From: Bradyrhizobium macuxiense
Lineage (GTDB): Bacteria > Pseudomonadota > Alphaproteobacteria > Rhizobiales > Xanthobacteraceae
Reading direction: 5' to 3'
Length of the DNA stretch: 64,000 bases
Assembly: GCF_007993935.1 (NCBI RefSeq)
Contig: NZ_VITY01000004.1
Span: 434,001 to 498,000, forward strand
Part shown: in pieces, positions 33,867 through 42,446 of the stretch
How the letters are laid out: every line of letters begins with the position of its first letter
Numbering within the stretch: position 1 is the first letter of the stretch
The notes under the pieces: generated by a model
Database searches by the model: none
What the model was told of the DNA's origin: nothing
The model's input: the letters and a program-made list of their open reading frames with translations, nothing else
Program-made: the position numbers and the translations under genes

Positions 33867-34622
33867 ATGGCTACTCGCGCGCTCCTCTATCGGCGGCCTG
33901 CCGAACCCGCGACCGTATTGGTCAGACACGGCTCCCAGTTTTTCACTGTCAGGTTGCGCCGGCACCGGCGCGCACGCCGCTATACGCTCAGGATTCATCC
34001 GACCGACCGTGAAGCGATCCTGACCATGCCGCCGCGCGGCACGATCATCGAAGCCAAGGAGTTCGCCAATATCCATGGCGGCTGGATCGCCGCCCGCCTT
34101 GGCCGTTTGCCGAAGGCCGCGCCGTTCCAGCCCGGCACCGTGGTGCCGTTGCGCGGTGTGCCGCATCGGCTGGTACATCGCTCGGGCGAGCGCGGCACGG
34201 TGTGGACCGAAACGCGCGACAGCGGCGAGAAGATCCTTTGCGTCGCCGGCGGCGTCGAGCACATGGATCGACGCGTGCATGACTTCCTCAAGCGCGAGGC
34301 GCGCAAGGATCTGCAAAAGGCGGCTTCACTGCACGCCGCGGAACTCGGCGTGCGGGTGCGGCGGATCTCGATCCGCGACCAGTCCAGCCGCTGGGGCTCG
34401 TGCACCTCGGCGGGGTCGCTGTCGTTCTCGTGGCGGCTGATCCTGGCGCCGCCCTTCGTGCTCGATTATCTCGCCGCGCATGAGGTCGCGCATCTCGTCG
34501 AGATGAACCATTCGGCGCGGTTCTGGCGGGTGGTCGACAAGGTCTGCGCCTCGGTCACGCGTGCCAAGACCTGGCTCGATACCCACGGCAACGACCTGCA
34601 CCGCTACGGGATCCAGGAGTAG
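33867..34622 (+). CDS. SprT/YgjP-like zinc metallopeptidase (M48-type, DUF45)
   Basis: A 251-aa protein with the YgjP pattern: VRLRRHRRARRYTLRIHPTD, RRISIRDQSSRWGSCTSAG, LSFSWRLILAPPFVLDYLA and the gluzincin motif AAHEVAHLVEMNHS, with the HExxH equivalent HEVAH and a downstream His (NHSARFW). Family members are putative cytoplasmic zinc peptidases. In-frame ATG codons at 33783 and 33867 are possible; the shorter is preferred because codon use is poorer before it. Confidence 0.85.
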   Translation: MATRALLYRRPAEPATVLVRHGSQFFTVRLRRHRRARRYTLRIHPTDREAILTMPPRGTIIEAKEFANIHGGWIAARLGRLPKAAPFQPGTVVPLRGVPHRLVHRSGERGTVWTETRDSGEKILCVAGGVEHMDRRVHDFLKREARKDLQKAASLHAAELGVRVRRISIRDQSSRWGSCTSAGSLSFSWRLILAPPFVLDYLAAHEVAHLVEMNHSARFWRVVDKVCASVTRAKTWLDTHGNDLHRYGIQE

Positions 34623-34651
34623 GCGGCTCTTCGCGTCAAATCTGTGCTGTC

Positions 34652-34673
34652 ATCGCCCGCGAAAGCGGGCGAT
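34652..34673. repeat. GAAA-loop hairpin
   Basis: A perfect 9-bp stem (atcgcccgc / gcgggcgat) closed by GAAA, 29 bp after the metallopeptidase stop. It shares stem-GAAA-stem form with hairpins at 50697-50722 and in the 122-bp elements. Confidence 0.7.
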
Positions 34674-34703
34674 CCAGTATCCCAGAGACGCCTGTGGCAG
34701 CTC

Positions 34704-34791
34704 CGTAGGATGGGTAGAGCGAAGCGAAACCCATCAATTAATGTCCGCGGCACGAAGTTGATGGGTTTCGCTGCGCTCTACCCATCCTACG
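34704..34791. repeat. Palindromic repeat (gtaggatgggtagagcg family), copy 2
   Basis: An 88-bp element with 33-bp near-perfect inverted arms (34704-34736 and 34759-34791), the same family as 28225-28311. It fills the space between the metallopeptidase gene and the convergent PBP1A gene, ending 6 bp before the latter's stop codon. Confidence 0.8.
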
Positions 34792-34797
34792 CATCGC

Positions 34798-37071
34798 CTA
34801 CCGAAACAACCGATCCGCCAGCCAGCCATCCAGTCCCGCCGCAGCCTCCGGCCGCGCATTCGGGTTGGGTGGTGGCGCCGATGCGCGAGCCGGCGTCGGC
34901 GGGGGCTGGCGGTAATAGCCGCCGCCGGATGGCACCGGCGCGGGTGGCGGCGCCTGCATCGGCGGTTGAATCTGCATCGGGGCCGCCGGCGCGGATGGCG
35001 CTGATATCTGCGACGAGATCTGCATCAGGTTCGCCGGCGCCCAGCTCCCTTGCGAGTTCGGGATCGCCGCGACCGGCACGCCTTGGTGCGCGGCCTTCAT
35101 AAAACGGGTCCACACTTCCACCGGCAATCCGCCGCCGGTCGCCTTCTTGGTCGGCGAGTTGTCGTCATTGCCGAGCCAGACGCCGGTGACGAGCTTGGCG
35201 GTGTAGCCGATGAACCAGGCATCGCGGTAATCCTGGCTGGTGCCGGTCTTGCCGGCGGCGGTCCAGCCGGGGATCTCGGCCTTGCGCGCGGTGCCCGAGA
35301 TCAGCGTCTCGCGCATCATGCTGTTCATCATCGCGTCATAGCGCGGCTCGATCACCTGGTTGGGGGGATCGACGGGGCGGTCATAGAGCAGCTTGCCCGA
35401 GCTGGTCTTGATCCTGGTCACCACATGCGGCGACACGGCGTAGCCGCCATTGGCGAACGGCGCATAGGCGCCGACCAGTTCAAGCACGGACACTTCCGAG
35501 GTGCCGAGCGCGATCGAGACGTTGGGCTCGAGCTTGGAGGAGATGCCGAGCCGGTGCGCGGTGCGAACGACGTTCCTGGCGCCGACCTCGACGCCGAGCC
35601 GCACCGCGACCGTGTTCAGCGACATCGCCAGCGCCTGGGTCAGGGTCACCGAGCCGAAATATTCGTGGGTGTAGTTCTCCGGCTTCCAGCCCTTGATGTC
35701 GAGCGGGGCGTCGGTGCGGATCGTGTCCGGCGTCAGCCCTGCCTCGACCGCGGTGAGATAGACGAACGGCTTGAACGACGAGCCTGGCTGCCGCTTCGCG
35801 GTGACCGCGCGATTATACTGGCTCTCGGAATAGTTCCGGCCGCCGACCATGGCGCGCACCGCGCCATCGGGCGTCATCGCCACCAGCGCGCCCTGGCTGA
35901 CGTTGAACTTCACGCTCTTGGCGGCGAGTTCGTCGATCACGGCAGCTTCTGCGACGGCCTGCAGCTTCGGATCGATCGTGGTCTGCACGATGATGTCCTG
36001 GTCGATCTGGCCGACCAGATCGTCGAGCACTTCGCCGATCCAGTCGGCGACATAGTTCACGGTGCCGGCGCCGGCCGGTTTCACCGCAATCGAGGGCTGG
36101 CCGATCGAAGCTTTCGCCTGCGCCTCGGTGATGAACTTGGCGTCGGCCATCGCCGCGAGCACGACCTGGGCGCGCTGTTCCGCGCCTTCGGGATTGCGGT
36201 TCGGCGCCAGCCGCGACGGCGACTTGACGAGACCGGCGAGCATCGCAGCTTCCGGCAGGGTCACATTCTTCGCCGACTTGCCGAAATAGCGTTGCGCGGC
36301 GGCCTCGACGCCATAGGCGCCGGAGCCGAAATAGACGCGGTTGAGGTAGAGCTCGAGAATCTCGTTCTTGGAATGCTTGCGCTCCAGCCACAGTGCGAGC
36401 TCGGCCTCCTGCAGCTTGCGCTGCATGGTGCGCTCCTGGGTCAGGAACAGGTTCTTGGCGAGCTGCTGCGTCAAGGTCGAGCCGCCCTGCGACACACCCC
36501 GATGCAGCACGTTGGTGACGGCCGCGCGCAAAATGCCGACCGGGTCGACACCGAAATGCGAATAGAAGCGGCGGTCCTCGATCGCGATGAACGCTTTCGG
36601 CAGATAGGGCGGCAGATCCTTCAACGCGATGTTAGCGCCGGCCATCTCGCCGCGCTGCGCCAGCACTGAGCCGTCGATGCCGACGATCTGGATCGTCGGC
36701 GGACGCTTGGGAATCTCCAGCGACTGGATCGGCGGCAGATGCGCGCCGACCCACACCACGACACCGATCACCGCAATGCCGGCCCACAGGCCGAGCACGG
36801 CGGTCCAGTAGAACAGCCGGCCGATGCCGAAGCCGCGCGACTTGCTGCGCCGCTTGCTGCCGCTGCGCGACGGGCGCGGTCTCTCGCTACCGGAATCGCT
36901 GCTCTTGTCGGCGTTCCTTTCGCTGGTCTTGGGTTTCGATTTGGCGGGCTTTTCGTCGTCGCCGCCGCCGGGAATGCGATCGGAGGGCGACAGTCTGAGG
37001 TCGGCAAGCGCGGCCGGAAGCCCGAACAGCGGCTCCTTGCGTCCACCGCCTTTTTTACGTCCCCACGCCAT
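34798..37071 (-). CDS. mrcA: PBP1A-type bifunctional peptidoglycan synthase
   Basis: A 757-aa class A penicillin-binding protein. A basic, disordered cytoplasmic N-terminus (about 80 residues with KSRGFGIG) precedes one membrane helix (LFYWTAVLGLWAGIAVIGVV). The GT51 glycosyltransferase has AFIAIEDRRFYSHFGVDPVG, GGSTLTQQLAKN and RKLQEAELALWLERKHSKNE; the transpeptidase has RQPGSSFKPFVYL (SxxK), SLNTVAV (SxN) and AGKTGTSQDYRDAWF (KTG). A proline-rich C-terminal tail of about 90 residues (QPPMQAPPPAPVPSGGGYY) may bind partners. The ATG at 37071 is preferred to the TTG at 37077 because of the spacing from GGTGAG. Confidence 0.93.
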   Translation of the reverse strand: MAWGRKKGGGRKEPLFGLPAALADLRLSPSDRIPGGGDDEKPAKSKPKTSERNADKSSDSGSERPRPSRSGSKRRSKSRGFGIGRLFYWTAVLGLWAGIAVIGVVVWVGAHLPPIQSLEIPKRPPTIQIVGIDGSVLAQRGEMAGANIALKDLPPYLPKAFIAIEDRRFYSHFGVDPVGILRAAVTNVLHRGVSQGGSTLTQQLAKNLFLTQERTMQRKLQEAELALWLERKHSKNEILELYLNRVYFGSGAYGVEAAAQRYFGKSAKNVTLPEAAMLAGLVKSPSRLAPNRNPEGAEQRAQVVLAAMADAKFITEAQAKASIGQPSIAVKPAGAGTVNYVADWIGEVLDDLVGQIDQDIIVQTTIDPKLQAVAEAAVIDELAAKSVKFNVSQGALVAMTPDGAVRAMVGGRNYSESQYNRAVTAKRQPGSSFKPFVYLTAVEAGLTPDTIRTDAPLDIKGWKPENYTHEYFGSVTLTQALAMSLNTVAVRLGVEVGARNVVRTAHRLGISSKLEPNVSIALGTSEVSVLELVGAYAPFANGGYAVSPHVVTRIKTSSGKLLYDRPVDPPNQVIEPRYDAMMNSMMRETLISGTARKAEIPGWTAAGKTGTSQDYRDAWFIGYTAKLVTGVWLGNDDNSPTKKATGGGLPVEVWTRFMKAAHQGVPVAAIPNSQGSWAPANLMQISSQISAPSAPAAPMQIQPPMQAPPPAPVPSGGGYYRQPPPTPARASAPPPNPNARPEAAAGLDGWLADRLFR

Positions 37072-37209
37072 CCGCAACGCTCACCCTTACAGGGGCGCAC
37101 GCTAGCGTTCCTGGTTTAAGGGGCGGTTACGCAAAGCTTAACGGGGGATTAGGAGGTGAGGCAGCGCGTTGCTATATGACGCTGGAACAAGAAGCAGGGA
37201 GCACCGCAT

Positions 37210-37635
37210 ATGGGCCATATCGATCCGACCAAGGACGTGTTCGCGCAGTTCCGGGACGACAATCGGCCGGGCCCGATCCACATGCTCAATCTGGTGCGCT
37301 TGCGCGAATCGGCAGCCTATCCCGACGGCCGCAAGGCCACGGGCGCGGAAGCCTATGCCGCTTACGGCCGCGAGAGCGGCCCCGTGTTCGAGCGGCTCGG
37401 CGGCCGCATCGTCTGGCAGGGCCGCTTCGAGCTGATGCTGATCGGTCCGCAAGAGGAACGCTGGGACCACTGCTTCATCGCCGAATATCCAAGCGTCGCC
37501 GCCTTCGTCGAGATGATCCGCGATCCCGTCTATCGCGAGGCGGTCAAGCACCGTCAGGCCGCGGTGGAGGATTCACGCCTGATCCGCCATGCGGTGCTGC
37601 CGGTCGGGAAGAATTTCGGCGAGATTCCGAAGTAA
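37210..37635 (+). CDS. DUF1330-family protein
   Basis: A 141-aa protein with the DUF1330 ferredoxin-like fold pattern: PIHMLNLVRLRESAAYPDGR, AYAAYGRESGPVFERLGGR, WDHCFIAEYPSVAAFVEMI and a final VYREAVKHRQAAVEDSRLI. Dimeric alpha-beta barrel family; no catalytic role is established. Monocistronic, ahead of a repeat-rich convergent gap. Confidence 0.82.
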   Translation: MGHIDPTKDVFAQFRDDNRPGPIHMLNLVRLRESAAYPDGRKATGAEAYAAYGRESGPVFERLGGRIVWQGRFELMLIGPQEERWDHCFIAEYPSVAAFVEMIRDPVYREAVKHRQAAVEDSRLIRHAVLPVGKNFGEIPK

Positions 37636-37664
37636 GCGTCCAACGCCGCGCGCATTCACTATCC

Positions 37665-37768
37665 CCGTCACTCTGAGGAGCGCGAAGCGCGTCTCAAAGG
37701 GTGCGCGGCCCCGCTGGTGGCCGTCGACCCTTCGAGACGGCCGCGTTGCGGCCTCCTCAGGGTGACGG
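37665..37768. repeat. Palindromic repeat (ccgtca-ctgaggagcgcg family), copy 1
   Basis: Arms begin ccgtcactctgaggagcgcg and end cggcctcctcagggtgacgg, with internal complementary blocks (gtctcaaagg / ccttcgagac). A longer copy of the same family is at 46541-46678, also between convergent genes. Confidence 0.75.
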
Positions 37769-37785
37769 AGTGCACCGCTCTATCC

Positions 37786-37872
37786 CCGTCATTGCGAGGA
37801 GCGATAGCGACGAAGCAATCCATCGCTCCGCAAGTGGAGGAATGGATTGCTTCGCTTCGCTCGCAATGACGG
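37786..37872. repeat. Palindromic repeat (ccgtcattgcgaggagcg family)
   Basis: Arms ccgtcattgcgaggagcgat and ...cgcttcgctcgcaatgacgg, with an inner pair gaagcaatccat / atggattgcttc, giving one long imperfect hairpin of 87 bp. Only one copy is seen in this window. Confidence 0.75.
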
Positions 37873-37976
37873 CGACGCGAGGTGTCGCAACGCAGAGCGA
37901 CGGTGACACGGCGCGGTCCGCAGAAACAAATCGGCGGCCCGGAGGCCGCCGATTGCATGTCAAACCTGCACGAACA

Positions 37977-39203
37977 CTAACCCGCCGGGCCGGCGTCCTC
38001 GAGGATCGGGCCGAACAGCTCCCAGCGCTCGCCATTGAAGCGCATCATCTGCAGCTGCTTGTTGACGCGATAGTCGTTCGGCGTGGTGTTGCCCTTGATG
38101 CCGGGCAGCGTCATGTCGAGGTCGACGTTCTTCAGATTGGTGGCCTGCTTCAGCACGTTCTCGCGGGTCAGCTCGTCGCCGCACTGCTTCAGCACATGCA
38201 CCATCAGCTGGGCGGTGGAGTAGCCATAGGTGTTGAAGTTCGAGTTCTTGTCGCCGTCCGGATAGTATTTGGCCATGAAGTCGAAATAGCGCTTCATGCC
38301 CGGATCGTCCTTCCACTGCGGATCGGCGGGATCCTTGCCGTAGTTGGTCGAGATCAGGCCCTTGGAGGCTTCGAGGCCCGCCGGCTGCAGCACCGCCCCG
38401 ACCGAGGTGGCGTTGATGTCGACGATGTGGACCGGGTGCCAGCCGAGCTCGGCGATCTTCTTGATCGCCTGCGCGGCCTGCTTCGGCGTCGAGGCCGAGA
38501 AGAACAGGTCGGCGCCCGCATCCTTGATCTTGATCACCTGGGAATCGATGGTCGGGTCGGAGACCTCATAGGAGGCTTCGGCCACGATCATCTTGGCGGC
38601 CTTGTCGCCGAGGCCGGCCTTGATGCCGTTCAGGTAGTCTTTGCCGAGGTCGTCGTTCTGATAGAGGATGCCGATCTTGGCGTTCGGATGCTCCTTCAGG
38701 ATGTACTGGCCGTAGATGCGGCCTTCGACGAAGTAGTTCGGGTTGAAGCCGAGCGTCCAGGGGAAGTTCTTCGGGTCGGTGAACTTCGAGGCGCCGGTGG
38801 CCGCGAACAGCTGCGGCACCTTCTTGGCGTTGAGATATTTCTGCACCGCGGCGTTCGACGGCGTGCCGACGATCTGGAAGGTCAAGAGCACTTCGTCGCT
38901 CTCGACGAGCTTGCGCACCTGCTCGACCGCCTTCGGCGGCGAATAGGCGTCGTCATACTGGATCAGATTGATCTTGCGGCCGTTGATGCCGCCCTGATCG
39001 TTGATCATCTTGAAATAGGCCGCCTGGGTCTTGCCGATCGAGGCGTAGGCGGAGGCCGGTCCGGAGAAGGGGACGGTCTGGCCGATCTTGATCTCGGTAT
39101 CGCTCGCGCCGGGATCGTATTTCTTCTGCGCGGAGGCCGACGTTGCAGACAGCGCGATCGCGAGCGCCGTTCCCGTGACCAGGTGGAAAATCCCGTTCCT
39201 CAT
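37977..39203 (-). CDS. ABC transporter substrate-binding protein, branched-chain amino acid type (paralogue A)
   Basis: A 408-aa periplasmic binding protein (LivK/Peripla_BP_6 type). The signal peptide FHLVTGTALAIALSATSASA gives a mature start at QKKYDPGASD. Typical blocks: EIKIGQTVPFSGPASAYASI, DQGGINGRKINLIQYDDAYS, and ILYQNDDLGKDYLNGIKAGL. GAGGGAAA precedes the ATG at 39203. It is very similar to paralogue B at 39558-40778. No permease or ATPase genes accompany it, so it relies on a transporter encoded elsewhere. In rhizobia such orphan proteins often bind amino acids, amides or aromatic acids. Confidence 0.9.
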   Translation of the reverse strand: MRNGIFHLVTGTALAIALSATSASAQKKYDPGASDTEIKIGQTVPFSGPASAYASIGKTQAAYFKMINDQGGINGRKINLIQYDDAYSPPKAVEQVRKLVESDEVLLTFQIVGTPSNAAVQKYLNAKKVPQLFAATGASKFTDPKNFPWTLGFNPNYFVEGRIYGQYILKEHPNAKIGILYQNDDLGKDYLNGIKAGLGDKAAKMIVAEASYEVSDPTIDSQVIKIKDAGADLFFSASTPKQAAQAIKKIAELGWHPVHIVDINATSVGAVLQPAGLEASKGLISTNYGKDPADPQWKDDPGMKRYFDFMAKYYPDGDKNSNFNTYGYSTAQLMVHVLKQCGDELTRENVLKQATNLKNVDLDMTLPGIKGNTTPNDYRVNKQLQMMRFNGERWELFGPILEDAGPAG

Positions 39204-39557
39204 AATGCTGTTTCCCTCACGTGACTGATGTTGGCCGATGATCTTGTCCGCGGGTTCAAGGTCCGCGGTCGCCATCGCTGGGCCGGGATACTGGCGGAAC
39301 GCTTGCTGCGACGCAAGACGACCAATGCCGAAAAGGTGAGCGATTTCAGTCAACGAAAGTAGGGGGCGGCGCAAAAAGAAGGGCGTAGCGGGGGAGCTGC
39401 ACACTCAGCGTCGTCCCTGCGAAAGCAGGGACCCATAACCACACATGGTTATTGTTGGCGGACGCCGAAATGACGAGTCCCGTTCACAATTCCCGCCGCA
39501 GAGTATGGGTCCCTGCTTTCGCAGGGACGACACGTGGCAAGAGCTGCGCCGTTTGAC
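39204..39557. other. Gap between the two binding-protein genes, holding the second 122-bp element
   Basis: 354 bp between two same-strand paralogous genes. It contains the palindromic element at 39410-39531 and the ribosome site of paralogue A. The rest shows no gene. The element may separate the two transcripts. Confidence 0.5.
39410..39531. repeat. 122-bp palindromic element, copy 2
   Basis: The same 28-bp perfect inverted ends as at 16679-16800 (here 39410-39437 and 39504-39531), the same total length, and a middle that is alignable but diverged (for example aaccacacatggttattgtt versus aaccacgaatggtcattgtt). It ends 26 bp before the stop codon of paralogue B. Confidence 0.85.
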
Positions 39558-40778
39558 CTAGCCCGCCGGGCCGGTGTCCTCGATGATCGGGCCGAACAGC
39601 TCCCAGCGCTCGCCGTTGAACTTCATCATCTGCATCTGCTTGTTGATGCGATAATCGTTCGGTCCGGTGGTGATCGACATGCCCGGCAGCGCGAGTGACG
39701 GCACGAACTTCTTCAGGCTGGTCACCTGCTTCATCAGGTTCTCGCGGGTGAGGTCGTCGCCGCACTGCTTGAGCACCTGGATCAAGAGCTCGGCCGTCGA
39801 ATAGCCGTAGGTGTTGACGGTGTTGAGCTTGTCGCCTTCCGGATAATACTTGTCCATGAAGGCGAAATAGGCCTTCACGCCGGGATCGTCCTTCCACTGC
39901 GGATCGGCGGGGTCCTTGCCGTAATTGGTCGAGATGATGCCCTTGGAGATGTCGAGGCCGGCCGGCTTCAAGGTCGCCGACACCGGGCTTGCATTGATGT
40001 CGAGGATGTGGACCGGGTGCCAGTCGAGATCCGCGACCTTGCGGATTGCCTGCGCCGCGAATTTCGGCGTCGACGCGTCGTAGAGCAGGTCGACGCCGGC
40101 GGCCTTCAGCTTGACGATCTGGGAATCGACGGTCGGATCGGTGAGCTCGTAGGACACTTCCGCGACGATCATGCTCGCGGCCTTGTCGCCGAGCCCGCTC
40201 TTCAGGCCGGTGATGTAGTCGCGGCCGAGATCGTCGTTCTGGTAGAAGATGCCGATCTTGGCGTTCGGGTGGTTCGCCAGGATGTATTTGGCGTAGATGC
40301 GCCCTTCGGACTGGTAGTTCGGGTTGAACGCGATCGTCCACGGCGCGTTCTGCGGATCGGAGAAGCGCGAGGCGCCGGTGGAGGCGAGCAGCTGCGGTAC
40401 CTTCTTGGCATTCAGATATTTCTGCACGGCGGCATTTGACGGCGTGCCGATGATCTGGAACGTGAACAGCACCTCGTCGCCCTCGACGAGCTTGCGCACC
40501 TGCTCGACCGCCTTCGGCGGCGAATAGGCGTCGTCATACTGGATCAGGTTCAGCTTGCGGCCGTTGATGCCGCCCTGGTCGTTGATCATCTTGAGGTAGG
40601 CCGCCTGGGTCTTGCCGATGCCGGCATAGGCGGATGCGGGGCCCGAGAACGGCACGGTCTGGCCGATCTTGATCTCGGTGTCGGTGGCGCCGATGTCGTA
40701 TTTCTTCTGCGCGGCGGCCGATGTAACCGACAACGCGATGGCAAGCGCTGTCGCAGCGAGCAATTGCACGCTCCTCAT
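39558..40778 (-). CDS. ABC transporter substrate-binding protein, branched-chain amino acid type (paralogue B)
   Basis: A 406-aa binding protein, signal peptide LLAATALAIALSVTSAAA with mature start QKKYDIGATD. The blocks IKIGQTVPFSGPASAYAGIG, INGRKLNLIQYDDAYSPPKA and GIFYQNDDLGRDYITGLKSG parallel paralogue A almost residue for residue. It ends EDTGPAG versus EDAGPAG in A. GGGAGG precedes the ATG at 40778. Tandem duplication with divergence of the ligand-pocket region (for example KKFVPSLALPGMS versus KNVDLDMTLPGIK) suggests related but different ligands. Confidence 0.9.
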   Translation of the reverse strand: MRSVQLLAATALAIALSVTSAAAQKKYDIGATDTEIKIGQTVPFSGPASAYAGIGKTQAAYLKMINDQGGINGRKLNLIQYDDAYSPPKAVEQVRKLVEGDEVLFTFQIIGTPSNAAVQKYLNAKKVPQLLASTGASRFSDPQNAPWTIAFNPNYQSEGRIYAKYILANHPNAKIGIFYQNDDLGRDYITGLKSGLGDKAASMIVAEVSYELTDPTVDSQIVKLKAAGVDLLYDASTPKFAAQAIRKVADLDWHPVHILDINASPVSATLKPAGLDISKGIISTNYGKDPADPQWKDDPGVKAYFAFMDKYYPEGDKLNTVNTYGYSTAELLIQVLKQCGDDLTRENLMKQVTSLKKFVPSLALPGMSITTGPNDYRINKQMQMMKFNGERWELFGPIIEDTGPAG

Positions 40779-40910
40779 GTCCGTGACCTCCCATGTTGCC
40801 GGTGATCTTGTCCGCAAGCGGTGGGCCAGCGGATGTCACCGTTGTCAGGGATGATGGAGGAACGCCCTGAGCATTGCAAGGCAGGGCGCCCTGCGCGCGA
40901 TGTCGCGTTC

Positions 40911-40959
40911 GAGCATGATCCGGAAAAGTGTGAAGCGGTTTTCCGAGCGGATCATGCTC
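40911..40959. repeat. RPE-like palindromic element, full copy
   Basis: Perfect 12-bp ends gagcatgatccg / cggatcatgctc with inner ggaaaa / ttttcc, 49 bp in all. A partial copy is at 21239-21288. It lies between paralogue B and the DUF1304 gene, both on the minus strand. Confidence 0.75.
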
Positions 40960-40984
40960 AGAAAACCAAAAGCGCGTCCGCGCT

Positions 40985-41347
40985 TTAGGCAAGCCAGAGC
41001 AGGATCAGTGCCAGCGCAGCCGGTGCCGCCTGCACATAAAGGATGCGGCGGCCGACGGTGGCGGCGCCATAGGCGCCGGCGACGATCACGCAGAGCAGGA
41101 AGAATGTCTTGATCTGGAACGCGAAGGCGGCGTTGCCCTGCACGAGGCCCCAGATCAGTCCGGCGGCGAGGAAGCCATTGTAGAGCCCCTGATTGGCGGC
41201 GAGCACCGCCGAGTCGGTTGCCTTCTCGATCGAGTTGCGGAAGGTCTTCAACCCGAGCGGTTTGGTCCAAAGGAACATCTCGAGCACAAGGAAATAGACG
41301 TGCAGCGCGGCCACCACCGCGACCAGAAAATTGGCAAGCACAAGCAT
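40985..41347 (-). CDS. DUF1304-family membrane protein
   Basis: A 120-aa protein with four transmembrane segments and the family motif FLWTKPLGLKTF plus LAANQGLYNGFLAAGLIWGL. Function unknown. The GGGGGGACC sequence precedes the ATG at 41347. It stands alone on the minus strand. Confidence 0.9.
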   Translation of the reverse strand: MLVLANFLVAVVAALHVYFLVLEMFLWTKPLGLKTFRNSIEKATDSAVLAANQGLYNGFLAAGLIWGLVQGNAAFAFQIKTFFLLCVIVAGAYGAATVGRRILYVQAAPAALALILLWLA

Positions 41348-41360
41348 ATTCGGTCCCCCC

Positions 41361-41490
41361 AGAGCCTCGGTTCTGATTGAATCAGAACCGAAGCTCTAGA
41401 TTCTTATTTTGACGCGTTTCCTTCACGCGAACCGGTGTCCATCCCGCATCTAGTGCGGGACGGGCTTCGCTCGAAAACGCCCTAACCGGA
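41361..41490. repeat. Dispersed palindromic sequence between DUF1304 and ogt
   Basis: A hairpin at 41361-41397 pairs agagc-c-tcggttctgatt with aatcagaaccga-a-gctct (one mismatch), then a second part tgacgcgtttccttcacgcg and a hairpin around cccgcatctagtgcggg. It lies between divergent genes, so it is more likely a repeat than a terminator. Confidence 0.6.
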
Positions 41491-41558
41491 ATTCGGGTGG
41501 ACGCTAGCACGCGGGCGGTGAATTGTATGCCGAACACGCTGCTTACAGAGTGACGACC

Positions 41559-42083
41559 ATGGCCGACCGCAAGACCGCCCAGACCTTCAACCTCGACCGC
41601 CTCAAGACCCCGATCGGCACCGCGCTGCTGGTGACCGATGATGACGGCGTGCTGCGCGCGCTCGACTGGGACGACTATGAAGGACGCATGCTCGACCTGC
41701 TGCGGCTGCATTATGGTGCCGTGACGCTGCGGGACGGAAGCGCCCCGGCCGCGATGCGCAAGGCGCTCGGCGATTATTTCAACGGCGATCTCGATCGGCT
41801 CGCGGATGTCGAATGGCGCGTCGCCGGCACGCCGTTCCAGCAGAAGGTCTGGCACGCGCTGCCGAAGATTCCTCACGGCACCACCATGAGCTACGGCGCG
41901 CTGGCTGTGAGGCTGAAAGTGCCGAACGCGATGCGCGCGGTCGGCCATGCCAACGGCTCCAATCCGATCAGCGTGGTCGTGCCCTGTCACCGCCTGATCG
42001 GCGCCAATGGCTCGCTGGTCAAATACGGCGGGGGCCTCGAGCGCAAGCGCTGGCTGCTGCGCCACGAGGGCGTGGAGATTTAG
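41559..42083 (+). CDS. ogt: Methylated-DNA-protein-cysteine S-methyltransferase (Ogt-type)
   Basis: A 174-aa single-turnover repair protein that transfers methyl groups from O6-methylguanine to itself. The active-site motif VVPCHRLIG has Cys143; FQQKVWHALPKIPHGTTMSY is the helix-turn-helix/DNA-binding part. An N-terminal RNase-H-like domain of about 80 residues is present, but there is no Ada regulatory domain. The ATG at 41559 is chosen over the TTG at 41523. Confidence 0.9.
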   Translation: MADRKTAQTFNLDRLKTPIGTALLVTDDDGVLRALDWDDYEGRMLDLLRLHYGAVTLRDGSAPAAMRKALGDYFNGDLDRLADVEWRVAGTPFQQKVWHALPKIPHGTTMSYGALAVRLKVPNAMRAVGHANGSNPISVVVPCHRLIGANGSLVKYGGGLERKRWLLRHEGVEI

Positions 42084-42104
42084 TGGCGTCTGCCCGTGAG
42101 GCGC

Positions 42105-42221
42105 TCAATCGAGATCTTCGCTGGGCATGCTTCGCAGGTCGCGCACGATATAGAGAAATACGATGAGCGAAGGCACCCATGCGAGGATCGCTCCTACCAG
42201 CATCGCATCGACCGTCGTCAT
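42105..42221 (-). CDS. 38-aa single-pass membrane protein
   Basis: A short frame below usual size cut-offs: ATG at 42221 preceded by a near-ideal ribosome site (AAAGGAGA, 4 bases before). The product has one hydrophobic segment (MLVGAILAWVPSLIVFLYIV) and a short charged tail RDLRSMPSEDLD. It is the last of three same-strand small genes. The strong ribosome site and operon position support it as real; function unknown. Confidence 0.6.
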   Translation of the reverse strand: MTTVDAMLVGAILAWVPSLIVFLYIVRDLRSMPSEDLD

Positions 42222-42254
42222 GACGTCTCCTTTGAGCGTTGTTGGCCGTTGTCG

Positions 42255-42446
42255 TCAGATCAATTTCTTCGATGGGCCGCAGGTCCTGGCGAAGGGATAC
42301 AGCCACTTCCAATAGGCCCTGTTGCGCTCCAATTGCCGCTTGTAGATTTCGCGGCACTTCACCGAACAAAATTGCTCGAAGTGCCAGCTATGCCGGATCA
42401 ACCCGAACGGCCGCTTGCATCCCGGATTCCCGCAGCGGCCTGTCAT
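42255..42446 (-). CDS. Small four-cysteine protein (zinc-finger-like)
   Basis: A 63-aa basic protein: cysteines in GRCGNPGCKRPF and EQFCSVKCREIYKR (CxxxxC...CxxxC) likely bind zinc. It ends GPSKKLI. The ATG overlaps the stop of the preceding gene in an ATGA. The same pattern of two short Cys pairs appears in the upstream gene product. Possibly a DNA- or RNA-binding regulator; no family recognised. Confidence 0.7.
   Translation of the reverse strand: MTGRCGNPGCKRPFGLIRHSWHFEQFCSVKCREIYKRQLERNRAYWKWLYPFARTCGPSKKLI

Larger units (their letters stand above)
37636..37976. other. Convergent intergenic region made almost entirely of palindromic repeats
   Basis: 341 bp holding two different palindromic elements (37665-37768 and 37786-37872, described separately) and then plain sequence up to the end of the substrate-binding protein gene. 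Open frames across it merely read through the repeats. Confidence 0.6.
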
